A DNA stretch of 41,727 nucleotides from DASUFP01 sp036274495 (GTDB lineage Bacteria; Bacteroidota; Bacteroidia; AKYH767-A; OLB10). A program made the translations under genes and the position numbers. Shown piece after piece: positions 8,936-16,641 of this stretch. Where the stretch lies: assembly GCA_036274495.1 (NCBI GenBank), contig DASUFP010000122.1, positions 1 through 41,727 on the forward strand, in the 5' to 3' direction. How positions within the stretch are numbered: position 1 is the stretch's first letter; every line of letters begins with the position of its first letter. The notes under the pieces are model-generated. The model did no database searches. It saw nothing but the letters and a program-made list of their open reading frames with translations, and was not told where the DNA came from.

Positions 8936-10806
8936 AACTACAGGGTGGTCACAGATGGGTGGTCCTCGGGATTTTTACCGTTGTCATTGTAATTTATCTG
9001 GCCCGGATATTCTATATCCAGGTGCTGGATGAAAAATACAAGCTTTCAGCAAACAACAACGTTCTCCGATATATCATTGAGTACCCTGCCCGAGGGCTGG
9101 TGTACGACCGCAACGGAAAACTTTTGGTTTACAACGAGGCTGTTTATGATTTGATGGTTACGCCGCGTCAGGTCAAAGAAATGGATACACTCCAGTTTTG
9201 CGAACTCATTGGGATCGAAAAAGAGGATTTCACAAAAAAATTATCCAAGGCACGAAAATACTCTCCCGTTAAGGCCTCCATATTTGAAAAACAGCTTTCT
9301 GCAGAGACCTATGCCGTTCTGCAGGAACAGTTATATAAATTCCCCGGCTTTTTTGTTCAGTCGCGTACATTACGCAAATACCCCGAAAACCTGGCTGCCC
9401 ATACCCTTGGATACATCGGCGAGGTGGATGATGCCGTTATTCACAAAAACCCTTATTATAAATCAGGTGACTATATAGGGATAAATGGCATAGAACAATC
9501 GTATGAGGAGGAATTACGGGGTAAACGAGGGGTTCGTATTGTAATGGTGGATGTGTTTAACCGGGAGAAAGGCAGTTTTTCGAACGGCGAATACGATTCA
9601 ATTGCTGTTGCAGGTAAAAACCTTACCACAACCATTGATCTTGACCTGCAGCGACTGGGTGAAGCGTTACTTGAAAATAAAGTAGGCAGTGTTGTAGCAA
9701 TTGACCCTTCCACAGGAGAAATACTTGCAATTGTTACCAAACCCGCATACGATCCTAATCTGTTGGTAGGAAGGGTGCGGTCGCGTAACTATGCCTTGCT
9801 GCTTAAAAACGAACTCAAACCACTTTTTAACCGTGCTATGCAGGCCTATTATCCGCCCGGATCAACTTTTAAACTGGTGAATTCTTTGATTGCACAACAG
9901 GAAGGTATCATTACTCCTGCAACCGTTTTCCCGCACAGCTTTGTGGTTGGAAGCAAATCGGTAAAGTGCCACGGCCACCCTCCGGGACAGGATCTGAGAG
10001 GCGCGATCCAGTATTCCTGCAATCCTTATTTCTGTAATACGTTTAAGGCGTTTGTCGACAGCAGGAAATTCGGTTCATCCGAAAACGGATACAGAAAATG
10101 GCGCGAACATGTGCTGAGTTTCGGAGTAGGTAAAAAAATAGGCGTGGATTTACCGCATGAATTGAGCGGACTGGTTCCTTCTGTAGAGTTTTACGACCGG
10201 TATTACGGGAAAGGGCACTGGAAGGCCTCTACAATTTATTCACTTGGAATAGGACAGGGTGAACTGGGAGTTACGCCTTTGCAAATGGCAAACATTATGT
10301 GCATCATTGCCAATAAAGGATATTTTTATACTCCGCATATAGTAAAGAAAATAGGTGACAGGGAAAATACCACCCGCAATTTAAATGTAAAGCATTATAC
10401 AGATGTTGATCCTGTATATTTTGACGCAGTACAGGACGGAATGCAACGGGTAGTTGAAGCAGGAACGGCACGGATAGCCCGGTTTGGAGATATTACCATT
10501 TGCGGTAAAACAGGTACTGCACAAAATCCCCATGGTAAGGATCACTCGTTGTTTGTTGCCTTTGCGCCACGGCAAAATCCCAAAATAGCCATAGCGGTAA
10601 TGGTAGAAAATGCGGGATTTGGGGCGACCTGGGCGGCCCCCATTGCCAGCTTGATGATGGAGGAGTATCTCACCGATACCATTACACGTCCCGAATTATA
10701 TGAACGCATGGTCAAAGGAGTGCTGTTGCCTACGCTGTCGCCCGCTCCTTCCGTTAATCCGGAAGCGGTAGTTCATGAATCGGCCGAAACGGGAAGAGAC
10801 GAATGA
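8932..10806 (+). CDS. mrdA: Penicillin-binding protein 2 (elongation transpeptidase)
   Basis: A class B penicillin-binding protein that cross-links peptidoglycan during rod elongation together with RodA. It has 624 residues. An N-terminal transmembrane anchor (about 9-27) precedes the pedestal/dimerisation domain with RGLVYDRNGKLL (about residues 54-65). The transpeptidase domain follows with its three active-site motifs: S311-T-F-K, S362-C-N and K526-T-G. It is coupled by 4-nt overlaps to mreD upstream and rodA downstream. The C-terminus after about residue 590 is a short Pro/Glu-rich tail. All catalytic residues are present. Confidence 0.97.
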   Translation: MKLQGGHRWVVLGIFTVVIVIYLARIFYIQVLDEKYKLSANNNVLRYIIEYPARGLVYDRNGKLLVYNEAVYDLMVTPRQVKEMDTLQFCELIGIEKEDFTKKLSKARKYSPVKASIFEKQLSAETYAVLQEQLYKFPGFFVQSRTLRKYPENLAAHTLGYIGEVDDAVIHKNPYYKSGDYIGINGIEQSYEEELRGKRGVRIVMVDVFNREKGSFSNGEYDSIAVAGKNLTTTIDLDLQRLGEALLENKVGSVVAIDPSTGEILAIVTKPAYDPNLLVGRVRSRNYALLLKNELKPLFNRAMQAYYPPGSTFKLVNSLIAQQEGIITPATVFPHSFVVGSKSVKCHGHPPGQDLRGAIQYSCNPYFCNTFKAFVDSRKFGSSENGYRKWREHVLSFGVGKKIGVDLPHELSGLVPSVEFYDRYYGKGHWKASTIYSLGIGQGELGVTPLQMANIMCIIANKGYFYTPHIVKKIGDRENTTRNLNVKHYTDVDPVYFDAVQDGMQRVVEAGTARIARFGDITICGKTGTAQNPHGKDHSLFVAFAPRQNPKIAIAVMVENAGFGATWAAPIASLMMEEYLTDTITRPELYERMVKGVLLPTLSPAPSVNPEAVVHESAETGRDE

Positions 10807-12065
10807 GACACCAGAAAAACATATTTCAACACATCGACTGGATCATGGTCCTGTTGTATTTGGCACTGGTACTGATTGGTTGGGTTAATATATATGCCGC
10901 CGTTTACAACGAAGACCATAGCAGTATTCTGGATATGTCGCAAAATTACGGGCGGCAACTTATTTGGATTTCTACTTCTATTGTGCTCGCCATTTTTATT
11001 CTGGTTATTGACGGTAAGTTTTATGAAGCGTTTGCCTATCCCATTTATGCGGCAATATTGCTGACACTTATCATTGTTCTTCTGACGGGGAGAGAGGTCT
11101 CCGGTTCACGTTCATGGTTCGAAATTGGTGCATTCAGATTGCAGCCGGCAGAATTTGCGAAGTTTGCCACCAATCTGGCGCTGGCAAAATTTCTCAGCAC
11201 CATGAACATAAATATAAGCGACTTAAGGACCAAGGTGATCACCGGAGTTATTTTATTATTGCCAATGGGATTGGTACTGCTTCAGAACGATACGGGTTCT
11301 GCACTTGTTTTTGCTGCGTTTATATTTATGCTGTACAGAGCCGGTCTTTCACAAAATGTGCTGATAATAGGTTTTTTTGTGGTGATGCTGTTTGTGCTTT
11401 CGCTCATGATTTCCAAAATAAATATCATTATTGCGTTAGCGACTATCGGCGCCTTGGCAGTGTTGTTTCTCAGAAAAACACGGAAGAATATTATTGCTGT
11501 TTCTGCAATATTTATTATGGCTGCAGGACTGGTGCTGAGTGTCGATTATTTCTTTAATCATGTGCTCGAACGCCATCAAAAGGAACGAATAAATGTTTTG
11601 CTGGGAAAGGAGACAGATTTAAAAGGGGCAGGTTATAATGTGAACCAGAGTCTTATCGCGATTGGCTCAGGGGGACTCACAGGAAAAGGTTTTCTGAACG
11701 GCACCCAGACTAAATTCGACTTCGTCCCTGAACAAAGCACCGATTTTATTTTCTGTACAGTAGGGGAGGAGTGGGGTTTTATAGGTGCGCTGGTGGTTAT
11801 CGGATTGTTTACTGCTTTGCTTTACAGGATAATTATGATTGCCGAGCGACAAAAATCGGCTTTCACCCGGTTATATGCATATGGCGTAGCCTCCATATTA
11901 TTTTTTCATTTGATGATTAATATTGGAATGACAATCGGATTGTTGCCTGTTATAGGCATTCCGTTGCCGTTTCTGAGTTACGGCGGATCGTCGCTCTGGT
12001 CGTTTACGATTTTGTTATTTATTCTCGTACGACTCGACAGCTACAGAGTATTTGTGCTCCGTTAA
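10803..12065 (+). CDS. rodA: SEDS peptidoglycan glycosyltransferase RodA
   Basis: A polytopic inner-membrane glycan polymerase of the SEDS family that works with PBP2 in cell elongation. It has 420 residues with about ten hydrophobic helices. Family motifs include SRSWFEIGAFRLQPAEFAK in the first half, LPMGLVLLQNDTGSALVF with the catalytic-region Asp, FIFCTVGEEWGFIGAL, and IPLPFLSYGGSSLW near the end. It overlaps mrdA by 4 nt and is the last gene of the operon. Its TAA stop overlaps by 4 nt with the stop of the convergent GtrA gene, so no intergenic terminator fits between them. Confidence 0.97.
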   Translation: MRHQKNIFQHIDWIMVLLYLALVLIGWVNIYAAVYNEDHSSILDMSQNYGRQLIWISTSIVLAIFILVIDGKFYEAFAYPIYAAILLTLIIVLLTGREVSGSRSWFEIGAFRLQPAEFAKFATNLALAKFLSTMNINISDLRTKVITGVILLLPMGLVLLQNDTGSALVFAAFIFMLYRAGLSQNVLIIGFFVVMLFVLSLMISKINIIIALATIGALAVLFLRKTRKNIIAVSAIFIMAAGLVLSVDYFFNHVLERHQKERINVLLGKETDLKGAGYNVNQSLIAIGSGGLTGKGFLNGTQTKFDFVPEQSTDFIFCTVGEEWGFIGALVVIGLFTALLYRIIMIAERQKSAFTRLYAYGVASILFFHLMINIGMTIGLLPVIGIPLPFLSYGGSSLWSFTILLFILVRLDSYRVFVLR

Positions 12066-12508
12066 ATTTCTTTATCAGCCGCCTGAAATTCTTTTGAGCG
12101 TCTGTTTACTGATTTTCCTGTTTGTCCGAAATTAAAATGGTGATTCATGAAAAAATTCCAGAAAAACACCACGCCTATTGCAAACAACTTTGACAGATAG
12201 AAACTGAAAAGACCCAGCCGGTCGTGTAACAGCCAGATGATAGCGTTGTTGATGATGAGTCCGGCAATGGAGATTCCGGTAAAAATGGAAAACTCCCGTA
12301 TTACTTTTGGATCGTTGCTTTTAAAAGTCCATTTTCTGTTTAGCAGAAAGTTTGAGGTGGCTGCAATGATGAAACCCGAAGAGTTGGCTATGTATTTGTT
12401 AACTCCAAGCAGCTCTTTCAAAATGTAGGTAACTGAAAAATCCACCACCATTCCCATCAGGCCTACAGCTCCGAACTTCGAGAATTTTATGAGTAACTGT
12501 TTGTCCAT
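12062..12508 (-). CDS. GtrA family membrane protein
   Basis: A 148-residue membrane protein of the GtrA/DPMS2 family, associated with transfer of lipid-linked sugars (polyprenyl-phosphate glucose flippase or cell-wall glycan decoration). It has four predicted helices. The opening KFSKFGAVGLMGMVVDFSVT, the NFLLNRKWTFKS loop after helix 2 and the final FFWNFFMNHHFNF helix are classic family features. No glycosyltransferase partner is adjacent. It is convergent with rodA (4-nt overlap of stops). The ATG at 12508 lies 10 nt after a perfect -7 box. Confidence 0.92.
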   Translation of the reverse strand: MDKQLLIKFSKFGAVGLMGMVVDFSVTYILKELLGVNKYIANSSGFIIAATSNFLLNRKWTFKSNDPKVIREFSIFTGISIAGLIINNAIIWLLHDRLGLFSFYLSKLFAIGVVFFWNFFMNHHFNFGQTGKSVNRRSKEFQAADKEI

Positions 12509-12518
12509 CAGGAATGGC

Positions 12519-12526
12519 CAAAGGTA
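12519..12526 (-). promoter_or_regulatory. -7 box of the GtrA gene promoter
   Basis: TACCTTTG on the minus strand (CAAAGGTA on plus) exactly matches TAnnTTTG and ends 10 nt before the ATG. CTG 19 nt further upstream is a near match for the -33 TTG. The leader would be about 4-6 nt. Confidence 0.5.
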
Positions 12527-12540
12527 AGCACTTCCGGTTA

Positions 12541-12568
12541 TTGGTCAGAATATTTTATCTAAATTTTG
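12541..12568 (+). promoter_or_regulatory. Candidate promoter of the first T9SS paralog
   Basis: TTG (12541-12543), a 16-nt spacer, then TAAATTTTG, which is the -7 box with three instead of two central bases. It lies 60 nt before the ATG at 12629 and interlocks with the divergent GtrA promoter. Confidence 0.35.
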
Positions 12569-12628
12569 GCTTAATGAGAGTAGAAACATCAAATAATTTA
12601 ATAAATTCACATATTATACCATTTAACA

Positions 12629-14173
12629 ATGAAACAATTTGCATTTTCACTAACTTTCATTTTTATACTTGCAGCCACATTAATACCATCTTATGGGCAA
12701 TTAGCCAGTAACTCAATTATATTATCTGGCCAGATGGTCGATGGCGAGGCGCGTGCGGTTATTGAAAATGTTTCCGGAAACTATGTGATTACAGGCCTAA
12801 CTATCTTTGGAACCGATCCGGGTATGTATCTGGTTGAGATGGATCCCTTAGGAAATATATTGCATTCTAAAACAATAAGTAGTTCTTCAACTATAATTCC
12901 TAGTTGTATTCTTCAGGCATCAGGAGGATACTATATTGTTGCAGGATATATAAATGATAATTCATTAGATGGTGATTGGTTTATTGCTAAGCTGGACAGT
13001 GCATTCAATAATATTTGGTTCAAACGGATGGGAACTCCTGCAAACGGTGATGGTATCACCAGTTGTTTTGAAGTGTCGCCAGATCATTTTGTGTTCACTG
13101 GTACTATTGGTTTGGGAGGAAGTACTGAACCTGCGGTGGTAATGACAGATTCGTCCGGATCTGTGATTCATGAGGGTTACCTGACGGCAAATCAGTTCTC
13201 CTCCGGCATTCACAGAGGGACCTATCTTGGTAATGGGGAAATTGGATTTGCCGGGCTTGATAATGCAATCTCTATTATAGATACCTCAGGGAATATTTTA
13301 AAACAGGGACCGTTTTCGGTGGGAGACTTTACCAGAGATGTAGTTCGAGATCAAAATGGAGGATATGCATTTTATGGTGGCGTAGGTGCTATAAATTCCG
13401 GATTGACTTTTGGTAAAGTCGACAGTAGTCTTTTGACGTTACAATTTGCATTCAAATATACATTAAGTAATTACTCTTTGTATCCTTTGAAAATGCTACG
13501 GAATACTTTCGGAAAATATGTCATTGTTGCCAATACTATCGGCCCTATTTGGACTACGCCGGACCCACCCATAATTATCATTCTTAATGATGACGGTACC
13601 ATTTATTCAAGCCATAGATACGTTATAGGAGGTTCGGGTTCCACAATAAATGCAATATCGATAACATCAGATGGCGGTTATTTAATTGCCGGTAAGACCT
13701 ATGGACCTGGTTTTATTGCGAAACTTGATTCCACGGGCGGAAATTGTTCAGCATTCAATAACAATTTCTCAATATCACCAATTAGTTCGGTAAATTCGGT
13801 CGTGCACAATCCTTTTGTGGCCAATATAACTACTTTAACCTCGCCACTATTAAATATTACTATGGGGACAATTACTTCCAGCGTTTACTGCGCTGCATTC
13901 ACCGGAATTGACTCAGAAAACATGTCGAAAAGTTCGGTCAAACTATTCCCGTCTATGTTTAGAGACGGATTTTACATTTCACTAAACAAGCCCTCTTTGG
14001 AAACATATTTTGTTTCACTATATGATGTTACGGGCAGAAAAGTACTGGAAGCTGAATCTAATATTGACGGATATGTTTCTATTCCCGGTCTGGCTTCAGG
14101 AACCTATATTGTAAGGGTGTTGGACCATATCGGAAATTCCCTCTTTAAAGGTATGGCTATTTGCATTGAATAG
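12629..14173 (+). CDS. T9SS-exported repeat protein, paralog 1
   Basis: A 514-residue secreted protein of unknown role. It has a signal peptide ending near residue 23 (IPSYGQ). The long middle region of repeated GGYxIAG, GxxxxxKLD and SDGGYL units resembles a delta-60-like or propeller-type repeat. The C-terminal tail (KLFPSMFRDGFYISLN...YDVTGRKVLEA...PGLASGTYIVRVLD) is a type A T9SS sorting domain. The next gene is a clear paralog, with matching stretches such as DWFI(A/T)KLD.AFN and WFKRMG and with SCFEVSP.HFVFTGT. This copy is more AT-rich than its neighbours. The start ATG is followed directly by the KQFAF signal sequence. The surface location is inferred. No catalytic motif was seen. Confidence 0.88.
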   Translation: MKQFAFSLTFIFILAATLIPSYGQLASNSIILSGQMVDGEARAVIENVSGNYVITGLTIFGTDPGMYLVEMDPLGNILHSKTISSSSTIIPSCILQASGGYYIVAGYINDNSLDGDWFIAKLDSAFNNIWFKRMGTPANGDGITSCFEVSPDHFVFTGTIGLGGSTEPAVVMTDSSGSVIHEGYLTANQFSSGIHRGTYLGNGEIGFAGLDNAISIIDTSGNILKQGPFSVGDFTRDVVRDQNGGYAFYGGVGAINSGLTFGKVDSSLLTLQFAFKYTLSNYSLYPLKMLRNTFGKYVIVANTIGPIWTTPDPPIIIILNDDGTIYSSHRYVIGGSGSTINAISITSDGGYLIAGKTYGPGFIAKLDSTGGNCSAFNNNFSISPISSVNSVVHNPFVANITTLTSPLLNITMGTITSSVYCAAFTGIDSENMSKSSVKLFPSMFRDGFYISLNKPSLETYFVSLYDVTGRKVLEAESNIDGYVSIPGLASGTYIVRVLDHIGNSLFKGMAICIE

Positions 14174-14284
14174 GATTCAATGATCAGCTATCTGACTTCT
14201 TAGCTCACATTTATTCCGGATTCGATTATAGTTGAACTTCTGAAAAATAAATAACATTAATTTCCGACCCTTCCATAAATTGAA

Positions 14285-14292
14285 TAATTTTG
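14285..14292 (+). promoter_or_regulatory. -7 box of the second T9SS paralog promoter
   Basis: TAATTTTG exactly matches TAnnTTTG and lies 18 nt before the ATG at 14311. A TTT at 14261 is a poor -33 candidate. The TTG inside this box (14290) would extend the frame but cannot be the start if this is the promoter. Confidence 0.45.
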
Positions 14293-14310
14293 CATCATAA
14301 TTTTAATTCA

Positions 14311-15864
14311 ATGAAACAATATACCAGAATCCTGTTTGCCATTCTTATTTTATCAGCGATAGCATCCCCTTCTTTCGCCCAGCAAAATACATTCAGTACC
14401 AACTTGTTTACCGCGGGTATAAATGACGGATCGAATGCTGTGATTGAAAATAGTGCAGGAAATTACCTTGTTGCCGGGTTTAGTTATTCCGGTTCAAATT
14501 CAGATATCTATCTGTCAGAAATAAACAATTCCGGCAACCTGTTGCAATCGGCGGTAATAGGAAGTGCTTCGTATGAAATACCCAGGTGTCTCCTGCAGGC
14601 TGCCGGAGGTTACTATATTGTTGCAGGATCAATCTACGACAGTCCAAGCGATAACGATTGGTTCATCACAAAGCTTGATAATGCATTCAATATTGTCTGG
14701 TTTAAACGGATGGGTGCCACAGGCGGCAACGATTATGCAAACAGCTGTTTCGAAGTGTCACCAAATCATTTTGTTTTTACCGGAACAGTTGGATTGAGTG
14801 GAAGCGCAAAGCCTTCGGTAGTAATGATTGACTCATCAGGAACCGTAATTCATGAGGGTTATATGACTACCAACCAATTTGCCAGCCCCAATTACAGGGG
14901 AAGGTACCTGGGCAATGGTGAAATTGGTTTTGCCAATTTGGCGAACTCCATTTCAATATTGGATACAACAGGAAATATTGTAAAGCAGGGGTCTTTTTCG
15001 ATTGCAACCTTTACCAGAGATGTTGTTTCAGCACCCAATGGCGGCTACGCTGTGTGTGGGGTGTTTGGATATGGCAGTCCATCCGGTTCGTCACTGGCTT
15101 TTGGTGTTTGTGATAACAACCTCACATCCCTCTCATTTGCCTATAGGTATTCATTAAGCGGTTATGATGTGCAGCCAGTAATGATGCACAGGGATGCTGC
15201 CGGAAAATATGTTATTGCGGTGAATGCATTTTCGTTATCATCCGGAAATGCACTTCCGCTGGTTGTAATACTTGATTCGGCAGGCACCTTTTTATCGGCA
15301 CGCTCTTATTTGCCGGCGGGAAGCGGAAATATTACGCTGAATTCGCTGATTCCAACATCAGATGGCGGCTACCTCATAGCCGGTGGCACCGGTATTTCGA
15401 GTTTTGTTGCCAAACTGGATGCTGCAGGCGGAAGCTGTTCGGCTATAAATCTCAATTTTGCAACAACCACTATTAATCAGTTAAGCGCATCTCCGCACAG
15501 TCTGTATTCGGGTAACGTTTCTATTCTTGCTTCTCCTGTTGCAATAGGGGTTTTTGGTGGTGTTAATTCCAATCTTAACTGTTCGTCATCTACCGGAATT
15601 GAAATACTTGAACCGGCACACAATCAAATAAAATTATATCCTTCCTTATTCAAAGACGGCTTTTATATTTCACAGGACAATGGTTCAAAAGAATCGGTTA
15701 ATGTAACACTGTATGAAATAACGGGCAGAAAAGTGGCAGACCTGAAAACATCAGGTGATGCATATATTTCCACTCCGGGTCTTGCTTCGGGAACTTATTT
15801 TGTAAGGGTAACAGACCGGAACGGGGCAATCCTTTTTAAAGGCAAGGCGATTTGTGCCAATTAA
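14311..15864 (+). CDS. T9SS-exported repeat protein, paralog 2
   Basis: A 517-residue tandem paralog of the preceding gene with the same plan: signal peptide (MKQYTRILFAILILSA... ending SFAQQ), GGYYIVAG/GGYLIAG repeats, and a T9SS sorting domain at the end (KLYPSLFKDGFYIS...YEITGRKVADL...PGLASGTYFVRVTD...LFKGKAIC). The ATG at 14311 was preferred over a TTG seven codons upstream, which falls in the promoter box and would spoil the signal peptide. The two copies have distinct upstream regions and separate candidate promoters, so they need not be expressed together. The substrate or ligand is unknown. Confidence 0.88.
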   Translation: MKQYTRILFAILILSAIASPSFAQQNTFSTNLFTAGINDGSNAVIENSAGNYLVAGFSYSGSNSDIYLSEINNSGNLLQSAVIGSASYEIPRCLLQAAGGYYIVAGSIYDSPSDNDWFITKLDNAFNIVWFKRMGATGGNDYANSCFEVSPNHFVFTGTVGLSGSAKPSVVMIDSSGTVIHEGYMTTNQFASPNYRGRYLGNGEIGFANLANSISILDTTGNIVKQGSFSIATFTRDVVSAPNGGYAVCGVFGYGSPSGSSLAFGVCDNNLTSLSFAYRYSLSGYDVQPVMMHRDAAGKYVIAVNAFSLSSGNALPLVVILDSAGTFLSARSYLPAGSGNITLNSLIPTSDGGYLIAGGTGISSFVAKLDAAGGSCSAINLNFATTTINQLSASPHSLYSGNVSILASPVAIGVFGGVNSNLNCSSSTGIEILEPAHNQIKLYPSLFKDGFYISQDNGSKESVNVTLYEITGRKVADLKTSGDAYISTPGLASGTYFVRVTDRNGAILFKGKAICAN

Positions 15865-15881
15865 GGAAATGGTTTTCGGGT

Positions 15882-15900
15882 GCCTGTTCTGTTAACGGGC
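15882..15900. terminator. Weak hairpin between convergent genes
   Basis: A 7-bp stem GCCTGTT/AACGGGC (one G-T pair) with a 5-nt loop lies between the stop of T9SS paralog 2 and the SDR gene and overlaps the SDR stop codon. There is no strong T-tract, so termination is only possible. Confidence 0.3.
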
Positions 15901-16641
15901 AATTAATCCTCCGTCAATTACGAGTTCTGCTCCGGTCATAAAGGATGATTCATCACCGGCTAGAAAGAGCGCACCCATCGCAAGTTCTTCCGGTTCGGCC
16001 ATGCGCCCCTGAGGACAACTGTTTTTTACCAGTTCTTCGGCATTTTCAAGACCGGTAAAAAAGGCTGTCATAGGTGTTTTTACCCCTCCCGGGTGAAGTG
16101 AGTTGACTCTGATTTTGTGTGGTGCAAATTCAATAGCCATATCTTTGGTAAGGAGCCGCAATCCGCCTTTTGAGGCCGTATAGGCCGGACCGTTACCTCC
16201 GACATTCGCAGCAATAGATGCAACATTAACTACAGACCCGCCATTCTTTTTCAAATACGGCAGACAGCTTTTTACACCGATAAACGGGCCGGTAAGATTA
16301 ATTGATAAAATAGATTCCCATCCGCTTAGTTCGGTGTTCTCGGTTGTAGCTCCTGCCGGAAATACTCCTGCGTTGTTTACCAGTATATCTATACCACCAA
16401 ATTTCTCAACTGTTTTTTGTACCACATCCGACCAGCTCGCCGCCGACGTTACATCATGCGCCATCCATTCAATTTGCAGCCCCTCCTGTCTGGCACTTTC
16501 TGCCCACTGACGGAGTAATTGTTCGTTTTTATCGGTTGCCATTACACGGGCACCCTCTTTTGCAAATAAAAGTGATTCAGCTTTACCCATTCCGCCGGCA
16601 GCACCGGTAATTATGGCAACTTTATTTTTTAATCGGTTCAT
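15892..16641 (-). CDS. Short-chain dehydrogenase/reductase (classical SDR)
   Basis: A 249-residue cytosolic oxidoreductase of the classical SDR family. The cofactor motif TGAAGGMG is at residues 12-19 and Asp37 follows beta-2, which predicts NAD(H) preference. NNAG is at 89-92, and the catalytic set N115, S142, Y154 and K158 (YTASK) is intact. The C-terminal FMTGAELVIDGG is also typical. The closest families by pattern are glucose 1-dehydrogenase and steroid or 3-oxoacyl-ACP type reductases, but the substrate cannot be set. Its ATG overlaps the ppsA stop by 4 nt (ATGA), so it is translated from the ppsA transcript. Confidence 0.93.
   Translation of the reverse strand: MNRLKNKVAIITGAAGGMGKAESLLFAKEGARVMATDKNEQLLRQWAESARQEGLQIEWMAHDVTSAASWSDVVQKTVEKFGGIDILVNNAGVFPAGATTENTELSGWESILSINLTGPFIGVKSCLPYLKKNGGSVVNVASIAANVGGNGPAYTASKGGLRLLTKDMAIEFAPHKIRVNSLHPGGVKTPMTAFFTGLENAEELVKNSCPQGRMAEPEELAMGALFLAGDESSFMTGAELVIDGGLIAR

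Noticed and set aside
12514..12711. 65-codon plus-strand frame
   Set aside because: It overlaps the start and signal peptide of T9SS paralog 1 in another frame and spans its promoter.
14290..14310. Upstream extension of T9SS paralog 2 from TTG
   Set aside because: The TTG lies in the TAATTTTG box, and the ATG at 14311 gives a normal signal peptide like that of paralog 1.
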